This document shows, one piece after another, positions 36,801-49,600 of a stretch of DNA of 64,000 bases. Positions within the stretch are counted from its first letter, which is position 1, and each line of letters opens with the position of its first letter. Origin of the DNA: Datnioides undecimradiatus (taxonomy: Eukaryota > Chordata > Actinopteri > Lobotiformes > Datnioididae); assembly GCA_008933995.1 (NCBI GenBank), contig WARS01001888.1, forward strand, positions 466,534 to 530,533. Direction: 5' to 3'. Both the position numbers and the translations under genes were made by a program. The notes under the pieces are model-generated. The model searched no databases. It saw only the letters and a list, made by a program, of their open reading frames with translations, and was not told where the DNA came from.

Positions 36801-37060
36801 TCTGTTGGTCTATCTATCAACACTGACTTCCTGTCTCCTGTCTGACTTCCCGTTCAACTTCCCGCCAGACTTCCTGTTCAACTTCCTGTCAGACTTCCTG
36901 TCCCCTGCCTGACTTCCTGTCTTGGTTTGTGCTGATCACATGTATCTGTAGAAGCTTCAGATGGAGCTCAACAGGGTGAAGGGGGGTGTCCACATACTGC
37001 TGGCTGATCAGGGTGGGGTAGAGGCGTGCGATTGGCTGAGCTCACCTCATGCTTGGACAT
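33879..37060 (-). CDS. plin6: Perilipin, probable plin6 (456 aa)
   Basis: Perilipins coat lipid droplets; teleost Plin6 is known from carotenoid droplets of xanthophores and is phosphorylated by PKA. Exons in order: 37046-37060 (MSKHE), 36552-36750, 36384-36466, 35971-36208, 35032-35213, 34531-34797, 33879-34265; they join in frame to 457 codons including the stop. The PAT domain is at residues about 6-100: RVSRLPLFRSALQSMTSAYS, then LHSLEPQIEVANSFALVGLD and RLERNFPILNQSTDE. Next come an amphipathic helical region, an acidic run (EYEDEDDDDE), and a long Leu/Gln-rich helical segment. The tail holds four RRxS PKA consensus sites, at Ser about 356, 374, 398 and 416. The acidic linker and RRxS tail recall PLIN1. 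Position in the 1q21-type block, apart from the PLIN1, PLIN2 and PLIN3/4/5 blocks, favours plin6; a fish plin1 is the alternative. Confidence 0.8.
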
Positions 37061-38524
37061 GTCTCCTCCGCTGAATCTGAGGACAAACACAGAGCGGAGA
37101 CTCATGAGCTCATGCGGCGATCAGCTGCTGAAGCTGCACAAAGATAACGACTGTTCGCTCCGACGAGCGTGACGAGGCGCCTCCGCCCATCTCCGCCTGC
37201 CGCACACAGACCACCCATTCAATCACTGAGGCTTTATCACCTCTGAATGAGCTGCCTGTTCTCCATCAGAGGGGGTCACACCCCCAATCAACCAACCAAC
37301 CAATCAATCAATATGTTAGAAACATTTTGAATAACAGCTGCAGTGAGACGAGCAGCAAGGTGAAGAGCGTTTAATCTGGACTTGCAGCGAGGGAACAGAC
37401 GGAGAACAGAGCTGTTCAGAGGACTCTCTACAGAAGCACTGGGTGGAACCTCATGTCCCTATGACGAGCCGAACTTGGCCTGACCCGCGCTTTCCACAGA
37501 CTGTTAGCTTCTCCGCCACCTCAGCCGTTAACAGGAACTCTTCTGTTTTGTGTCCGGGCCCCACGCCTGTGCTGAGACCTTGATGAACAGCAGAGGACTC
37601 AGCAGATTCACTGACGACACTGATGTGAAGAATGAACTGAAACACAATGACTCTCTGAATAAACACAGGCAGGGAATCTTTGAATTTACTGTGCTGATTT
37701 TCATCAATCAGACTGATCAATAAATCAATGATCAATCAATTTTCTCACAATAAACAAAAAAGCAAAGACTGTTTTATTTATTTGCTCAAGCGTCTGCTTC
37801 TGTTGATCATGTGACCTCTGCAGGGGTCATAAACAAGCGGCTACGCCCAATCGCAGAGATAGGTTCACCAAGTTTACAGATATTTATTCATTTAATTCAT
37901 GAAGTGAGAAGATCAGCACATTTCTAAACGTTTTTTCTCCATAAACCATTTAAAGAAACCGAAGGATTTTGAATTTGTCTCTTTTTAGAGGTGAAGTAGT
38001 TTTTCAGATGAACACCACACAGGTCAATTCATTTCATTAATGAGTCAACAAACTATCTAAACTAAAATGGAGAAATCCAGGTGTCTTGGACCAAAGATCA
38101 ACACAAAACCGAGCAGAGCCACAGCAATTAATCAACTATTGATTAAACAATTGATCACATCAATAGTTTTAGATCCAATGATCCAGCGGTCGTCTCGGCT
38201 TTAAAGTCATGGACAGTTGAAAACGTCTTACCCCATTAGTCCAAAGTGATGATGAAGATGATGAAGGGTCTCTGCCCGAGTGACCAGCTGATAAAGAGTT
38301 GGGGCTGTTTCTGTGGGAGCAATCAGCCTCCTGATTGGCCAGAGCACACTGTGACATCACCACTGATGTTTTTGGCTTTAAACTGAATCAAAGCTTTGCT
38401 GTTTGTTTCTGTGTGGGTGACCAATCAATTAACAGAGACTGAATGAAGTCATTTACACACACACACACAGATTCACACTCACACTCTCACACAGACTCAC
38501 ACACACTCACAGACTCAGACTCAC
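37061..38524. other. Perilipin 5' region and non-coding spacer
   Basis: About 37080-37200 has several CpGs and may be the perilipin promoter. The rest is AT-rich intergenic DNA with no recognisable gene; the ORFs at 37451-37735 and 38169-38363 have no family resemblance. Confidence 0.4.
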
Positions 38525-38784
38525 TTTGGCATGTTGCTGATATGATTCTGTTTTGTTGCTGATTTGATTCTGATTTGTTGCTATGATTCTGATTTGTTGC
38601 TGATATGATTCTGATTTGTTGCTGATATGATTCTGATTTGTTGCTGATATGATTCTATTTTGTTGCTGATATGATTCTGATTTGTTGCTGATATGATTCT
38701 ATTTTGTTGCTGATATGATTCTGATTTGTTGCTGACATGTTGCTGATGTGTTGCTGATATGATTCTGATGTGTGCTGATGATTT
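38525..38784. repeat. 22-base minisatellite (TTGCTGATATGATTCTGATTTG)
   Basis: About eleven imperfect units, for example TTGCTGATATGATTCTGATT. A further related unit (GTGTTGCTGACATGTTG) lies just past the LINE that follows, so the LINE appears to have landed inside the array. Confidence 0.8.
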
Positions 38785-39570
38785 GTACCTCAATGAGATG
38801 CTAAGTCCCTATCAACCCAACAGATCACTTCGCTCCCAGAGTGCAGGTTTGCTTGTGGTTCCCAGAATCTCCAAAAGTAGAATGGGAGGCCGAGCCTTTA
38901 GCTATCAGGCTCCTCTCCTGTGGAACCAGCTGCCAGTCTGGGTCCGAGAGGCAGACACCCTCTCTACTTTTAAAGTAAAACTTAAAACCTTCTTGTTCGA
39001 CAAAGCTTACAGCTAGCTCTAGTTACCATCTGAACTACACCATCCATGCCATCCCCTAGTTATGCTGCTATAGGCCGAGGCTGCTGGGGGACATCCCATG
39101 ATCGTCTCCACACTCCTCCTCTCCTCTCTCTCCTTAAACTCCATTAACTCTGTGTCCTCTCTCCCCTAGTGCTGTGCTTGTTTCTCTCTGGTCTCTCTCT
39201 CTGTACCTCTCTACAGATACCTGTGGCTCCAGAGCTGAACATCTGACCTGTGGCTCCACCGACCTGCCCCGTGTCCTCTGCTGCCTATTGCTGTCATTTG
39301 CTGTTGTTATTCTATATTGTCCCCCCCCCCCCCCAACCGGTCAAGACAGATGGCCGTCCACCTAGAGCCAGGATCTGTCCAAGGTTTCTGCCTGTTAAAG
39401 GAAGTTTTTCCTTGCCACTGTTGCCAAGTGCTTGCTCATGGTGGAACTGTTGGGTGTAACTAACAGTAATGAGTATGGTCTAGACCTGCTCTGACTGTAA
39501 AGTGCCCTGAGATGACTTTTTGTTGTGAATTGGCGCTATATAAATAAAATTGAATTGAATTGAATTGAAT
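38785..39570 (+). mobile_element. L2-clade LINE, 3' end with intact tail
   Basis: It begins mid-protein with YLNEMLSPYQPNRSLRSQSA and continues RISKSRMGGRAF, APLLWNQLPVWV and STFKVKLKTFLFDKAYS before a stop near 39016. A 3' UTR of about 500 bases follows, ending in a GGCGCTATATAAATAAAATTG segment and TGAAT repeats, the typical fish L2 tail. It is strongly 5'-truncated, as LINE copies often are. The same 3' UTR is seen in reverse at 21905-22250, and its tail at 51235-51375. Confidence 0.85.
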
Positions 39571-40184
39571 GTGTTGCTGACATGTTGTCAGCATCAGTTT
39601 CCAGCGCAGAGACAATGAACAGTGACGAGGGTCTCCTTCAGTTCTGTTCAGTTCAGTTTACTGACATGTTCTCTTGATCATGACGAGGCCCGGTTCAGGA
39701 AACAAGTCTGTTTTCTCAGGAGACGACCAGTAGACGTGCAACAGCATGGACAGTTTCGCTTCAGAGGCCGGAGATGAGGGGGAGACCACGGAGTCCTCGA
39801 CATGAAAGCTTCACTGTGAGTCTTTCTGGGAAACGTTCATGTGATGGGGGTCATCACAGACCCTGGTTTAATCACTTGGTCACACTGGATTTGATGGTTT
39901 TTCCAGCAGCAGGCAACAGAGAGGACAGAGGAGGTTCAGTCTCACTGAGACATCATGTCCCTTCATTAGCATTAAGCTTAAACCTGATACTAAATGCAGC
40001 AGAGACCATGTGTCCTGATCACAGTCTGACAGGTGTTCTTCCTCCTAAATTCACATTCAAACATGTCAGTGACACACACACACACACACACTCTGTCCTG
40101 CTGCCCCAAATCCTTAACAAATGCAGAGGACCACATCTGAAACCTTCAGAGTCAGAGCCTGAGCACACACGCACACACACACAC

Positions 40185-40253
40185 GGGAACAATAATATAA
40201 TATGTCATTACAATAATTATATGACATTATTGTTGTGTTATATTATTGTTCCC
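40185..40253. repeat. AT-rich palindrome with 16-base perfect arms
   Basis: The left arm GGGAACAATAATATAA (40185-40200) is an exact reverse complement of TTATATTATTGTTCCC (40238-40253). Inside is a second weaker inverted pair (TATGTCAT and ATGACATT). It could form a hairpin or be a tiny foldback element. Confidence 0.85.
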
Positions 40254-43152
40254 CAGGGCTCTGAACTGAGCCTCTTCAGTTGCCAAACATCATTTTACAG
40301 TCTCACTCTCATGACCTCCTCCTAATGTGATGATTTGATCTGGATTCAGATTCCTCTGAATGGGATGTCTGGCCTGAGATCAGCTGTGCAGTTTGTGGGT
40401 CATCATGCTGCCATGATAACAGTGTGAGTGGCCAGGATGTTGTTTTTTTGTGCGTCAACAATGGAGAGGTGACGTCGTCTTTCTCCAATTCTCAGAATTA
40501 AGATTTCTGTAGTCACGTAACAGAGCTGAGTGTGAGAGAAGCGGAGGACAGTAACCAACAAAGATGAGATGCTTCATTCATCAGCCCGCCAGCTAGCTAA
40601 GTTAATGTTAGCACTGACTGGAGACAGGTGCTACCTGGGACTCCGGTGCGTTGAGAAGGTGCTTCACCTGCTCGATGTGACACCGTCGCTGCAGAGACGC
40701 TTCCAGTCTTTACAGTCACCTGACGCTGCTTGAACAGGAAACAGGAAGCTAATTAATGTGTAATTAAACACCCTCAAGTCACCTTTTGGTCTCAATGTCT
40801 GAAGACAAAAACACTCAATAAACAAAGACAAAAACTTCTTAATTACTTTTGTTGTCTGTGGATGATGAGCTGACTCTTCAGAAAGACAAAGACAGGTCTG
40901 GAGAAGAAAAGGTTATTAATCAGCTGGTTAACAAACGAGGCGTCAGACGAGGCGTTCACGGCTAACTTGTTTTTATTTGCACGTCCAATTAGTGTTAACA
41001 AACTTAACACAGAGGTTAGCATCCAGTTCTACAGCAGGGGGCGCTCAAACACACTAAAGCTCCAAGGACATCAGACAGGAAGGAAACCGGCAAACATCTT
41101 CACATCTGTACAAATCTACAGTCCGTCATTGGTCAGATCAGATCCTAACGGGGCGGGGGGGTCATCTAACAGCTCTGTGGGTGATTAAAGCTGCTGCTGC
41201 TTTGTGTTCGTCAGCTGTCCGTGGCGTCATCACATCTCTACTGTTCAAACTGTTGGCAAGCTGTTGGCTCACTGACCACAAGCGGATTTAAGGTGGACTG
41301 ATGTGGGACTAAACTGTGCTTCAAAGACTTAATGTTGGAAATCAGATCAGATAAACTCTGATATTAGTCAAAAGAAAAGTCCACTGAGTTTTATAAAACA
41401 CACTCAAATCTATTCAAACAGCAGTAACAGCGCCACCAGCTGGCAGAAAAATGTGCACAAAGAAACCTTTACAAACCAGTGCAGTCAGGACAAACTGAGA
41501 CAGAGAGGAAGGAAGGAAGCAACGAGACGCTGTGGCTGTTGACGATGTTAAACATGGCCGCCATGCTGCTTCTTCAAGTCAACACCTGCTTCCTCCACTT
41601 TGACTAAAATATTAGGATTTCAGTTTGATGTTGTTAAACTGGTTTGAGCTCATCTTGTTACCTGGAACAACAAATGCTCCGCTTCCTGTGACACTTCCTG
41701 TCCTCAGGACCTTTCGCACACCTGGTACCTGCACACCAAGACAAACACCTGGTGCAGTGTCCCAGCATCAGCTCCTGCTTTACTCCCAGTCCACACAGCA
41801 GACAGTGTGTCCTACAAAGCTGGACAGGAAACAGGTGGACACAACTGACAGTTCACTTCCTGTGCCGGAGAATCAACATCCACCTGTGAAAATCCAAACC
41901 AGCACCTAGACTCCACCTTACCTGGGGTTACCTACCTGTAGTTAGTAGCCTGGGACAGAGCTAATCTTAGCAAGCTAACATCTGACCTGTGTAGAGTAGA
42001 AGATGTAATCATGATTCAGTCTAGGAGATTTTAAATATCTTTTGACTAAAACTACGACTTACTACACACTTTAAATTATGACTCGTTTGACTCTGACTGC
42101 TATTTTATCAGTTAGCTTAGCATGATCAGACATTTGCCTCCTAATATAAACTGCATGAATTCGACAGATGCAGCAGAAACAAACACATCACACAGACTTA
42201 TGAGCATTTATGGAAGTCCTGCTTGTGATGCTACACTGACTTCCTGTTTATATAGTTGACGGTTTTTGATTGGACAGAGCTGCAGATGCTACCTAGCAAC
42301 AGAGTTTCACATTAACGTTTGTGATGGTTCAAACTGACCTGATGAAGCACTGATGAGGTGTTAATGAAGTTGTGAGACAAAACAATCTGAAGACGACCAT
42401 CTGAGAACAACCATCAGCCTCCACAGCTGCTCCCTGCTTCCTTCACAGAACCTCAAGGAATCTTTTAAATGAAATATCATAAAGTTACAAACAAGTGTTT
42501 CACATCATCTGTCCGACTGCTCGCCCTGAGCAGAAAGCTGATTCGTTAGCATCTACAGGAGTCTTCAGTGAGCAGACGTTGACCACAGTTTTTAAATCCA
42601 CATTAAATGAGGGCGTGGTGAGATCCACTTCCTGCAGGATCAGGGTGCAGACGCATGTTCTGCCGCAGCAGTGATGAGTGAACATGATGTTGAATCTGAG
42701 GATGAAGCGTCCCGCTGCAGGCAGGAAGCACGCCGACACTAAAACAACCAGCATCCCCGGGACGTGGAGGACTGCAGCAGTTTCTGTCCTACTGAGGAGG
42801 ATTGATACTTGGATATATTCAGCGCTTAGTTATATGCAGTGTTAGTGAGTATTTAGCTGTTACCACATCAGAGCTCAAACATCTCGCCGTCACTCTGTGA
42901 TGTCAGCAGTTTTTTTGTTTTCTTTTTCGGACAGACATGCGATGAACTGCATGACAACAACAGCAAGAGGGGAATCTTTTTCTTTTTTAAATCATATTCG
43001 AGCATTCCTTCCCCGTCTACACACATCGACAGCCAGGAGACATGAGAACAGTCTGATCAGTATCGATCAGTGAGAAATGAATTTCATGGTTTCTCTTTTA
43101 AAAACAGCTCCAGCTCTTTTGTTTTTTCACTGTGATAAAGAACTGCAGGACA

Positions 43153-43380
43153 GATGAGAGAGAGACAGGCTGAGAGAGAGAGACAGGCTGAGAGAGAGAG
43201 ACAGGCTGAGAGAGAGAGAGGCTGAGAGAGAGAGAGAGGCTGAGAGAGAGAGAGAGACAGGCTGAGAGAGAGAGAGAGAGGCTGAGAGAGAGAGACAAGC
43301 TGAGAGAGAGAGAGACAGGCTGAGAGAGAGAGAGACAGGCTGGGAGAGAGAGAGAGAGACAGGCTGAGAGAGAGAGAGTG
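43153..43380. repeat. GAGAGAGACAGGCT array downstream of syt11
   Basis: Imperfect tandem repeats of GAGAGAGAGACAGGCTGA, probably within the syt11 3' UTR, given that it lies 140 bases beyond the stop. Confidence 0.85.
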
Positions 43381-43522
43381 TTTAACTATAATCACAACTG
43401 TGTTTGTGTGTGTGCGTGTGTGTGTGTGTGTGTGTTAGCTGTACACTCAGTCTTTATTCCCAGTGGAGGTCACTGGTGGAGTCCCAGCCGTCGGGTGGTG
43501 TCAGCTGGTGTCTGCTCCTCCC

Positions 43523-44189
43523 TCAGTACTCACACAGGTTGTGCCATTTGGAGATCTGCCGGCGGGGGTTTTCACACACCTCCCTCCAGTGGGAGACGCC
43601 GGAGGGGGAGGTGCTGTGCAGGCCCAGCAGCAGGCGGCCCAGCACCTCGTTCTTGGTGGTCCGGTCGAAGTCGACCACCAGGAACTCCACGGAGATCTCG
43701 GGAAGCAGCTCGGGCGGGATGTCGTAGATGAAGGACTCGTTGAAGACGGGGTTCAGCGTGCACTTCTTCACGTGGGTCTTCTTCTTGGCAATGCGCTTGC
43801 GGCCGTAGAAGACGTTCACCTTGACATAGGGGTCTGAGGAGAACATCATGAGGTAATCAGGCCGATTTATAGAAAACAGTAACTCACATACAACGGACAA
43901 TAAAAACAAAAACACAACTTCACGTCAAAGAACTGTCGACTGCGTAACACGTGGAACAACAACACGTTCCTTTATGTTTTATGTCCTGTTAGACTGAAGG
44001 TGAAGACAGAAAACAAGACCACGGAGAAACTCCCAGAATCCTCCTGGTCCAGCTGCACTCACTCGCTGAGAGGCCGGTGATGTCCATCTTGGGGAGGTGT
44101 CGAGCCTTCAGGACGACCACACTGAGACGATGAGACACCGGCTGGTAGGACAGAGACGCCAGCAGCTCCCCACGACTCTCACACTGAAA

Positions 44190-44223
<34 letters not shown>

Positions 44224-47200
44224 GAAGTACAGCTGGAAGAGTACTGCAGTATAGGTACCACACCAGAAATACTTCACTAAGTAAAAGTACTGCACAGCCT
44301 TGCTAAGGTACTAGTATGAGTAATATTACAGTGTTTAAAGTATCGATCAGTGAGTACACAGTAATTAAGCTGTCAGACAAAAGTAATAGAGTAATAGTAT
44401 AAAACAGCATAAAATCAAAGTATTGAAGTACAGCACTAACTGTCTCACTGCCAGCTGCGAAGATGAGTCAAGTCAATAAATGAATACAGAAATATTTTAA
44501 CAGATTTGTCCATTCACTCGAGCTCGTTTTGCCTCTTTTGAAACAGTCAGTGACAGATGAAAACATCTTTCCTGAAAAAGTTCTGACATAGTGAACGTCT
44601 GAGTCACGTGACTGATCAGCTGTTTCTGAGAGAGCAGAAGAAGCAGCAGCAGCGTGTGCCTCCGGCGGAGGGTCATGGTGGCTGCTTCTCTGACAGACAG
44701 CTGGTTTGGTTTCAGGCTCACTTCTTCTTCTGCTGTTTATTATGACGTTACTGTTACTGTCGCCTCTGGCGCCACCTTCTGATGAAACCAGCCTCTGATT
44801 AATGTGTTCGCTTCAGTGGCCGCTTTATTAGGAACACCTAAACAGTGTACTGCAGTTTAAACCTGCAGCTCAGCCTTAAATTCCACCTTCACAACATTTA
44901 TAAAGTTCAGCTGTTGTTGTGTTGAGGTCACAATATTAGGAACGCCTGTGAGCGTATGCCAGTCCAGTACAATGACAGACGGGACACAGTGAACTTCACA
45001 GATTGTGACTGTGTTCAGCAGGACAACAAGTTGTCACATGTTCATCCAACTTTAACCTGATCAGCCACTCAACAACAGTGACACTGAGACGAGCTGGGGT
45101 CAAATCGACCTGTCGCCACGGAGACATGCCGCACTGACAGCGTCAACAGGAAGCACAGAAGAATCAATGTCTCGTAAACAACCTCTGACATTATGTTCCA
45201 GGAACGTCTGAAGTCGTTGGTTACAGCTGACTGCTGCTCTGACTTCCTGTCTCTACCATCGCTGTCGCTGTCCAAACAGCCAAAAGGGATTTTTTTATTC
45301 ATAAACATTTTACACACATAAAATATCCTTTATATCCTGTTCCTGACACATGTCTCACCTGCATGTTCCTCTTCGTGATCTGCTGACTCAGGTGGACTCG
45401 GCCCGTACTCGGGTCCACACCCTTCAGTGGCACCACGGCCTCTCCGATGACATCATCGCGGGCAAAGCGGTCAAAGCTGAGGACCAGGAAGTGCAGGGTG
45501 AGCTCAGGCAGAGAGCTGTAGGCCACGCCGTAGAAAGTGAAGGTCTCGTCGAACAGCGGGTCCAGGGTCTTCCTCAGCACACGGGTCTTGACTCGGTGCT
45601 TCTTCTCCGGCAGGATGGTCATCTTCACATATGGGTCCGAGCTGCCTGCCTGCTCGTCCATGGCGGGGAGGCCCCGGGCCCCGACAATGGTCACCACCAG
45701 GGCCTTCTTGGGGAAGTTGTAGTCAACAGTGAGACTGATGGCGCCAAGGCTGGGCTCTGGTTCTGGGTCCGAGGAGGCAGGGGTGAAGGGGGATGCCGTC
45801 TTGCTGCTGGTCTGGCTGCTGCTGGCTGAGCTGCTGTCCAGGCAGCAGTAGTCGGCGCGGACGGGCAGAGCCCTCTCCAGAAGGGCCTGGCTGTGGGCTG
45901 GGCCGGACCCAGCAGGGGGGACCAGGTGACTCATCTGCAGCTGTCCCGGGACGTCCAGGATGTTGTTCTCAGCATCCACCAGCACCATCCCCCTCCCTGT
46001 GGTGGCGGCAGGGCAGCCGTGCTCGCCATCATGCTCGGAGCGGTCGACTCGCCGGATGCCACGTACGATCCTCTTGCTGCTGCTGAGGGATTCTGGGTAA
46101 ATGCTGATGCCCTTCAGCATGTGTATGAACTTGTATGGAGGGTCTTCGGCGTCGCAGTAATGGTCGCCGTGCAGCTTGTAGCGTCCAGAAATGCGCAGGT
46201 AGCGACGCTGACAGAAGGACCAGAGCAGAACCAGAACCACCACGACCAAAACCAGAACACCAGCACCGAGGAAGCCCGCCAGGACCGGAGACATGGCTGA
46301 GACAGAGACAGAGAGCAGAACATTCACAGCAGCTCACTGGTTGTCAACACATCACCTTAATCATAGACACTTGAGTTGAACATGAAATAAAAACACAGAG
46401 GATGATGAAACACGAGCAAACACTAGACTTCAAACCGACTCCAGTGACTCTACAGACTCTTAGTCCAGTAACACTGGATCCTACATTTCCCATCATGCAA
46501 CGTGACAGCATGAACCACAGTCATGTGGTCTGTGGAGGGAGGGACTAAGTTCAGGTTCACATCTCATCGCTGGGTCAGTTAAACACAACATTATAACAAC
46601 ATAACATCACTTAAGGAGCAGAAGCAGGAGGAGGAGGCCTTTGTTTGCTGTGTACAGAAGAGTATTGTTGTCCTAATCTGCTGCACTGAAGCTCCGGCGC
46701 ACACACATCTCACACACACGTCACACACCCATCACACATCCATTACACACACATCACACACGTTACACACACACATCACACACCCATTACACACACATCA
46801 CACACACAGACATCACAGAGACCCTGAGGTCGGTCAAGCTGATTGACTCAGTTTCACTCAACATGAATTTCCTTCCTCCATCACGCTGGAAACAGGTTGG
46901 ACTGGACCACAGCTGCAGATGCTCTTCTGGGGACTTCACAAACTCTGAATGAAGAACATTTACACTTGTTTTTGTTTATTCTGAACCCACCGCCCGACTG
47001 GAGCTGAATCCTGTAGCACCCCTCTCCATGTAGATCCTCAGACAAGTGAAATCATCAGGACCATCGTGACAAACATTCATTCAGACTTTTAATGAAAAAC
47101 AATAAAAACAATCATCTTAGGTGTTTTACTGCTGCGACAATGGTCCCAGTCCTCTGTTCACATAAATCATATCTAATTAAAAAAACATCATTTTCTACAG

Positions 47201-47381
47201 TTCATTATCAAATGTAAGTAATTAAACTTAATTTACTTTGAGCTCCAATAATCACAAACAAACTACCACAATCTTGAAAACCTGACACCCTCCTTCCTGT
47301 TGTTGTCGCCGTCCATTCAGGCTCCATCAAATGATGTCATGTTTTGGAAAGAGCTGAACGCAGCTGAGCTCGCTGCCTAGC

Positions 47382-47432
<51 letters not shown>

Positions 47433-49600
47433 CAGAAAGCTTTTTAACAGGCCATCAAGGAAAGTAACATTGGAGGATAAACTAACTGGAGTTTCTGGAT
47501 CTGCAGCAACAATCATTTTCTACATAAAGTCACCTTTCATTGGCTGGATGAGAACCAATAGGAAAATCTCTTATTTTTATATTTAATTGAATCCTGCACC
47601 TGAAAACTGATGAGATGAAGCTGAAACGATGGGTCCACGGACTGAAAATGAATCTGCAAACATGTTTTGATCATCTTTACTTGTATAACGCCATGTTTAA
47701 CAGTCATAAAATATATATTTGTTGAGTTTCAGCTGTGATGATTTTCTGCTTTACTGTATCAGACAGAGGCTGAACAGTTTTGACTTTGAACCTCTGTGAC
47801 ACGAGGAACTATGATTCTTAATCCCTATCCTTTATATTTGGCTATAGGCCAAACAACTGTCTGCTCCATATTAATGGCATTGATGTGCAATATTAAAGGT
47901 TTCTGTGTTAAGTTTAATGAATAACTTGATGCTGTATTTTCACATTAGCTTTTAAAATCCATGCTAATGATAAACTGAGCATTGCAGTGAAGCTGGCTCA
48001 GATCAGGACCTCCCACTACTTCATTGATCCTACACTGGCAGGTGAAGATACCTCTGAGATGAGGCCCCAGAGCTGCAGCTGATCAGCTTCATGATCAATA
48101 ACTGTGCCTGAATATTTTCAGATGGTTGGTAAAGTCAGAACGGTCACAGCAGCGGTAAACACTTTCTGTCACAGGAGTGCCAGTCTCATCTGGACTCATC
48201 AGGTTATGAACATAAATCCTAAGAAATACGGACACAGCGCGTCGCAGCTGCAAGTATCTCAGTGGACTCAGTCACCTTCTTAGTTTCCAGTCAGCACGCT
48301 CAAGATCACGAAGTAAAAACCAATATTCCTGACCTTTCCCGGACTGTATGCAGGTTAATATTTATGCAGTGAAGGCATCAGTGACTGATATGTTGTTTCC
48401 TGACTTACTGACAGGGCTGTGTGTTGGCAGTGATACCATGAAAACAGAGCTGAGATTTACAATATATAATATATTATATATATAATATCACCAGTATATT
48501 CATAACTTATCCAAAACTATTCAATTCAAAATTTCATTCCCAACATATTAGGAATTCATATCTGCAGTCACTGAACACAATTATGAGAATACAGACAGCA
48601 CCTCGAAATGAAAATAGACTTGAACTATTAGGTCCATGTTTTTAAATGAAGGGCTGCAATATCACAGCGTCAGACAGATAGGACTGGACAGAAGGATGAT
48701 CTGTCGATCTATCGATTGATCATGATCGTGATTTATCACGTTGGCCCACCTGTTCTTACTTCATCTTGAACTGGTTAATCAACAGGAAATGAAACAGGCT
48801 GCTGCTTTCCGACAAAAAGATCATAACGAACCGATTTTAATTATTGATCCACCGATCGGTTGTTTTCCCCAGTTTGAGCGTGCGGCCTCCGCGCTGTTTC
48901 ACATTAAACCTCATTAACTGATGCGGGTTTCAGCGAACAGCTCATCTCTGCTGCTGCCGCAGCTAAGCGTGTTTGCTGTTTATGTCCCAGGAAAGCAGCG
49001 CGGGATACAGACATGACGTCACCCGATACCCACCCCGACTGGCACGCGCACGCACGCGGAGGCCCACGAGAGAAGCAGACCGTGCGGGAACGCGCGAGGA
49101 CGCCCAGTTTGACTTGTCCTCGCGCTGCTATTGAGTTTGTGTACTTTCTGTCGGTGACAAAGCGGGCGTTTCAGGCAAATCCGTTCAGTCCGTCAGCCGC
49201 CCCTCTCACGTTCCCGGCTGCTTCATTGATGACTGACCGGAGGCTGATTCTGCTTTATCCATCGACACCAAGCGTGACACATTCACCTTTAAACTGATTT
49301 AATCCGGCCAATAATGACAACTAGTGACAAAGTAAATGAATGTAAACATTTAAAATGCAAATAAATGATAAAAAATATCGAAGAGACAACGCTTCGTTAA
49401 CTGGGTGTAGACAAGCGATGAGGACACCAGCGGTCATTTTACTGTGCTACACCTGTTATACTGTCAATAAAACAACACAACACGACGGTAAATTGACATT
49501 CTGTGAGATGTAACGGCATTCCGTCGTTAAAGCGCAGGCAGAGAAGCTGAACGCTTGGACTCTCACCGTAGGCGGGTCCCAGCTCAATGATGTCCGCCAT
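43523..49600 (-). CDS. syt11: Synaptotagmin-11 (467 aa)
   Basis: Synaptotagmin-11 is a vesicle membrane protein that regulates vesicle traffic and endocytosis without acting as a standard calcium sensor. Exons in order: 49567-49600 ([12 protein letters not shown]), 45359-46296, 44063-44183, 43523-43833; phases agree. A transmembrane helix follows the short N-terminus ([20 protein letters not shown]), then the family motif [21 protein letters not shown] linker longer than that of human SYT11 follows, then C2A ([48 protein letters not shown]) and C2B ([52 protein letters not shown]), ending WHNLCEY. Ser replaces a calcium-binding Asp in C2A (LSFDRF), as in SYT4 and SYT11, and Asn replaces Asp in the first C2B loop (SANPYVK), as in human SYT11. 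The family match is close; which fish paralogue (a or b) cannot be told. Confidence 0.95.
44800..45075. repeat. Probable fish interspersed repeat in syt11 intron 2
   Basis: It starts with TGGCCGCTTTATTAGGAACACCT, an end sequence I associate with a common fish interspersed repeat, and repeats a shorter form (ATTAGGAACGCCT) near 44935. The family is not assigned. Confidence 0.35.
47384..47430. repeat. CA microsatellite, syt11 intron 1
   Basis: A pure CA dinucleotide tract in the first intron. Confidence 0.9.

Larger units (their letters stand above)
39571..43522. other. Long spacer between perilipin and syt11, no gene recognised
   Basis: It contains CA repeats near 40073-40092, a perfect-arm AT-rich hairpin at 40185-40253, and the probable syt11 3' UTR with a GA-rich array at 43153-43380. 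An 84-codon minus ORF at 42500-42754 starts with a hydrophobic stretch (MLVVLVSACFLPAAG) and has several cysteines, but shows no family resemblance and is probably chance. Confidence 0.45.

Noticed and set aside
42500-42754. 84-codon minus ORF with a hydrophobic N-terminus and cysteines
   Set aside because: Signal-peptide-like, but there is no family match, no splice partners and no promoter evidence. It is probably chance in the syt11 3' region.
43084-43395. Leu/Ser/Gln repeat ORFs downstream of syt11
   Set aside because: Translations of the GA-rich array.
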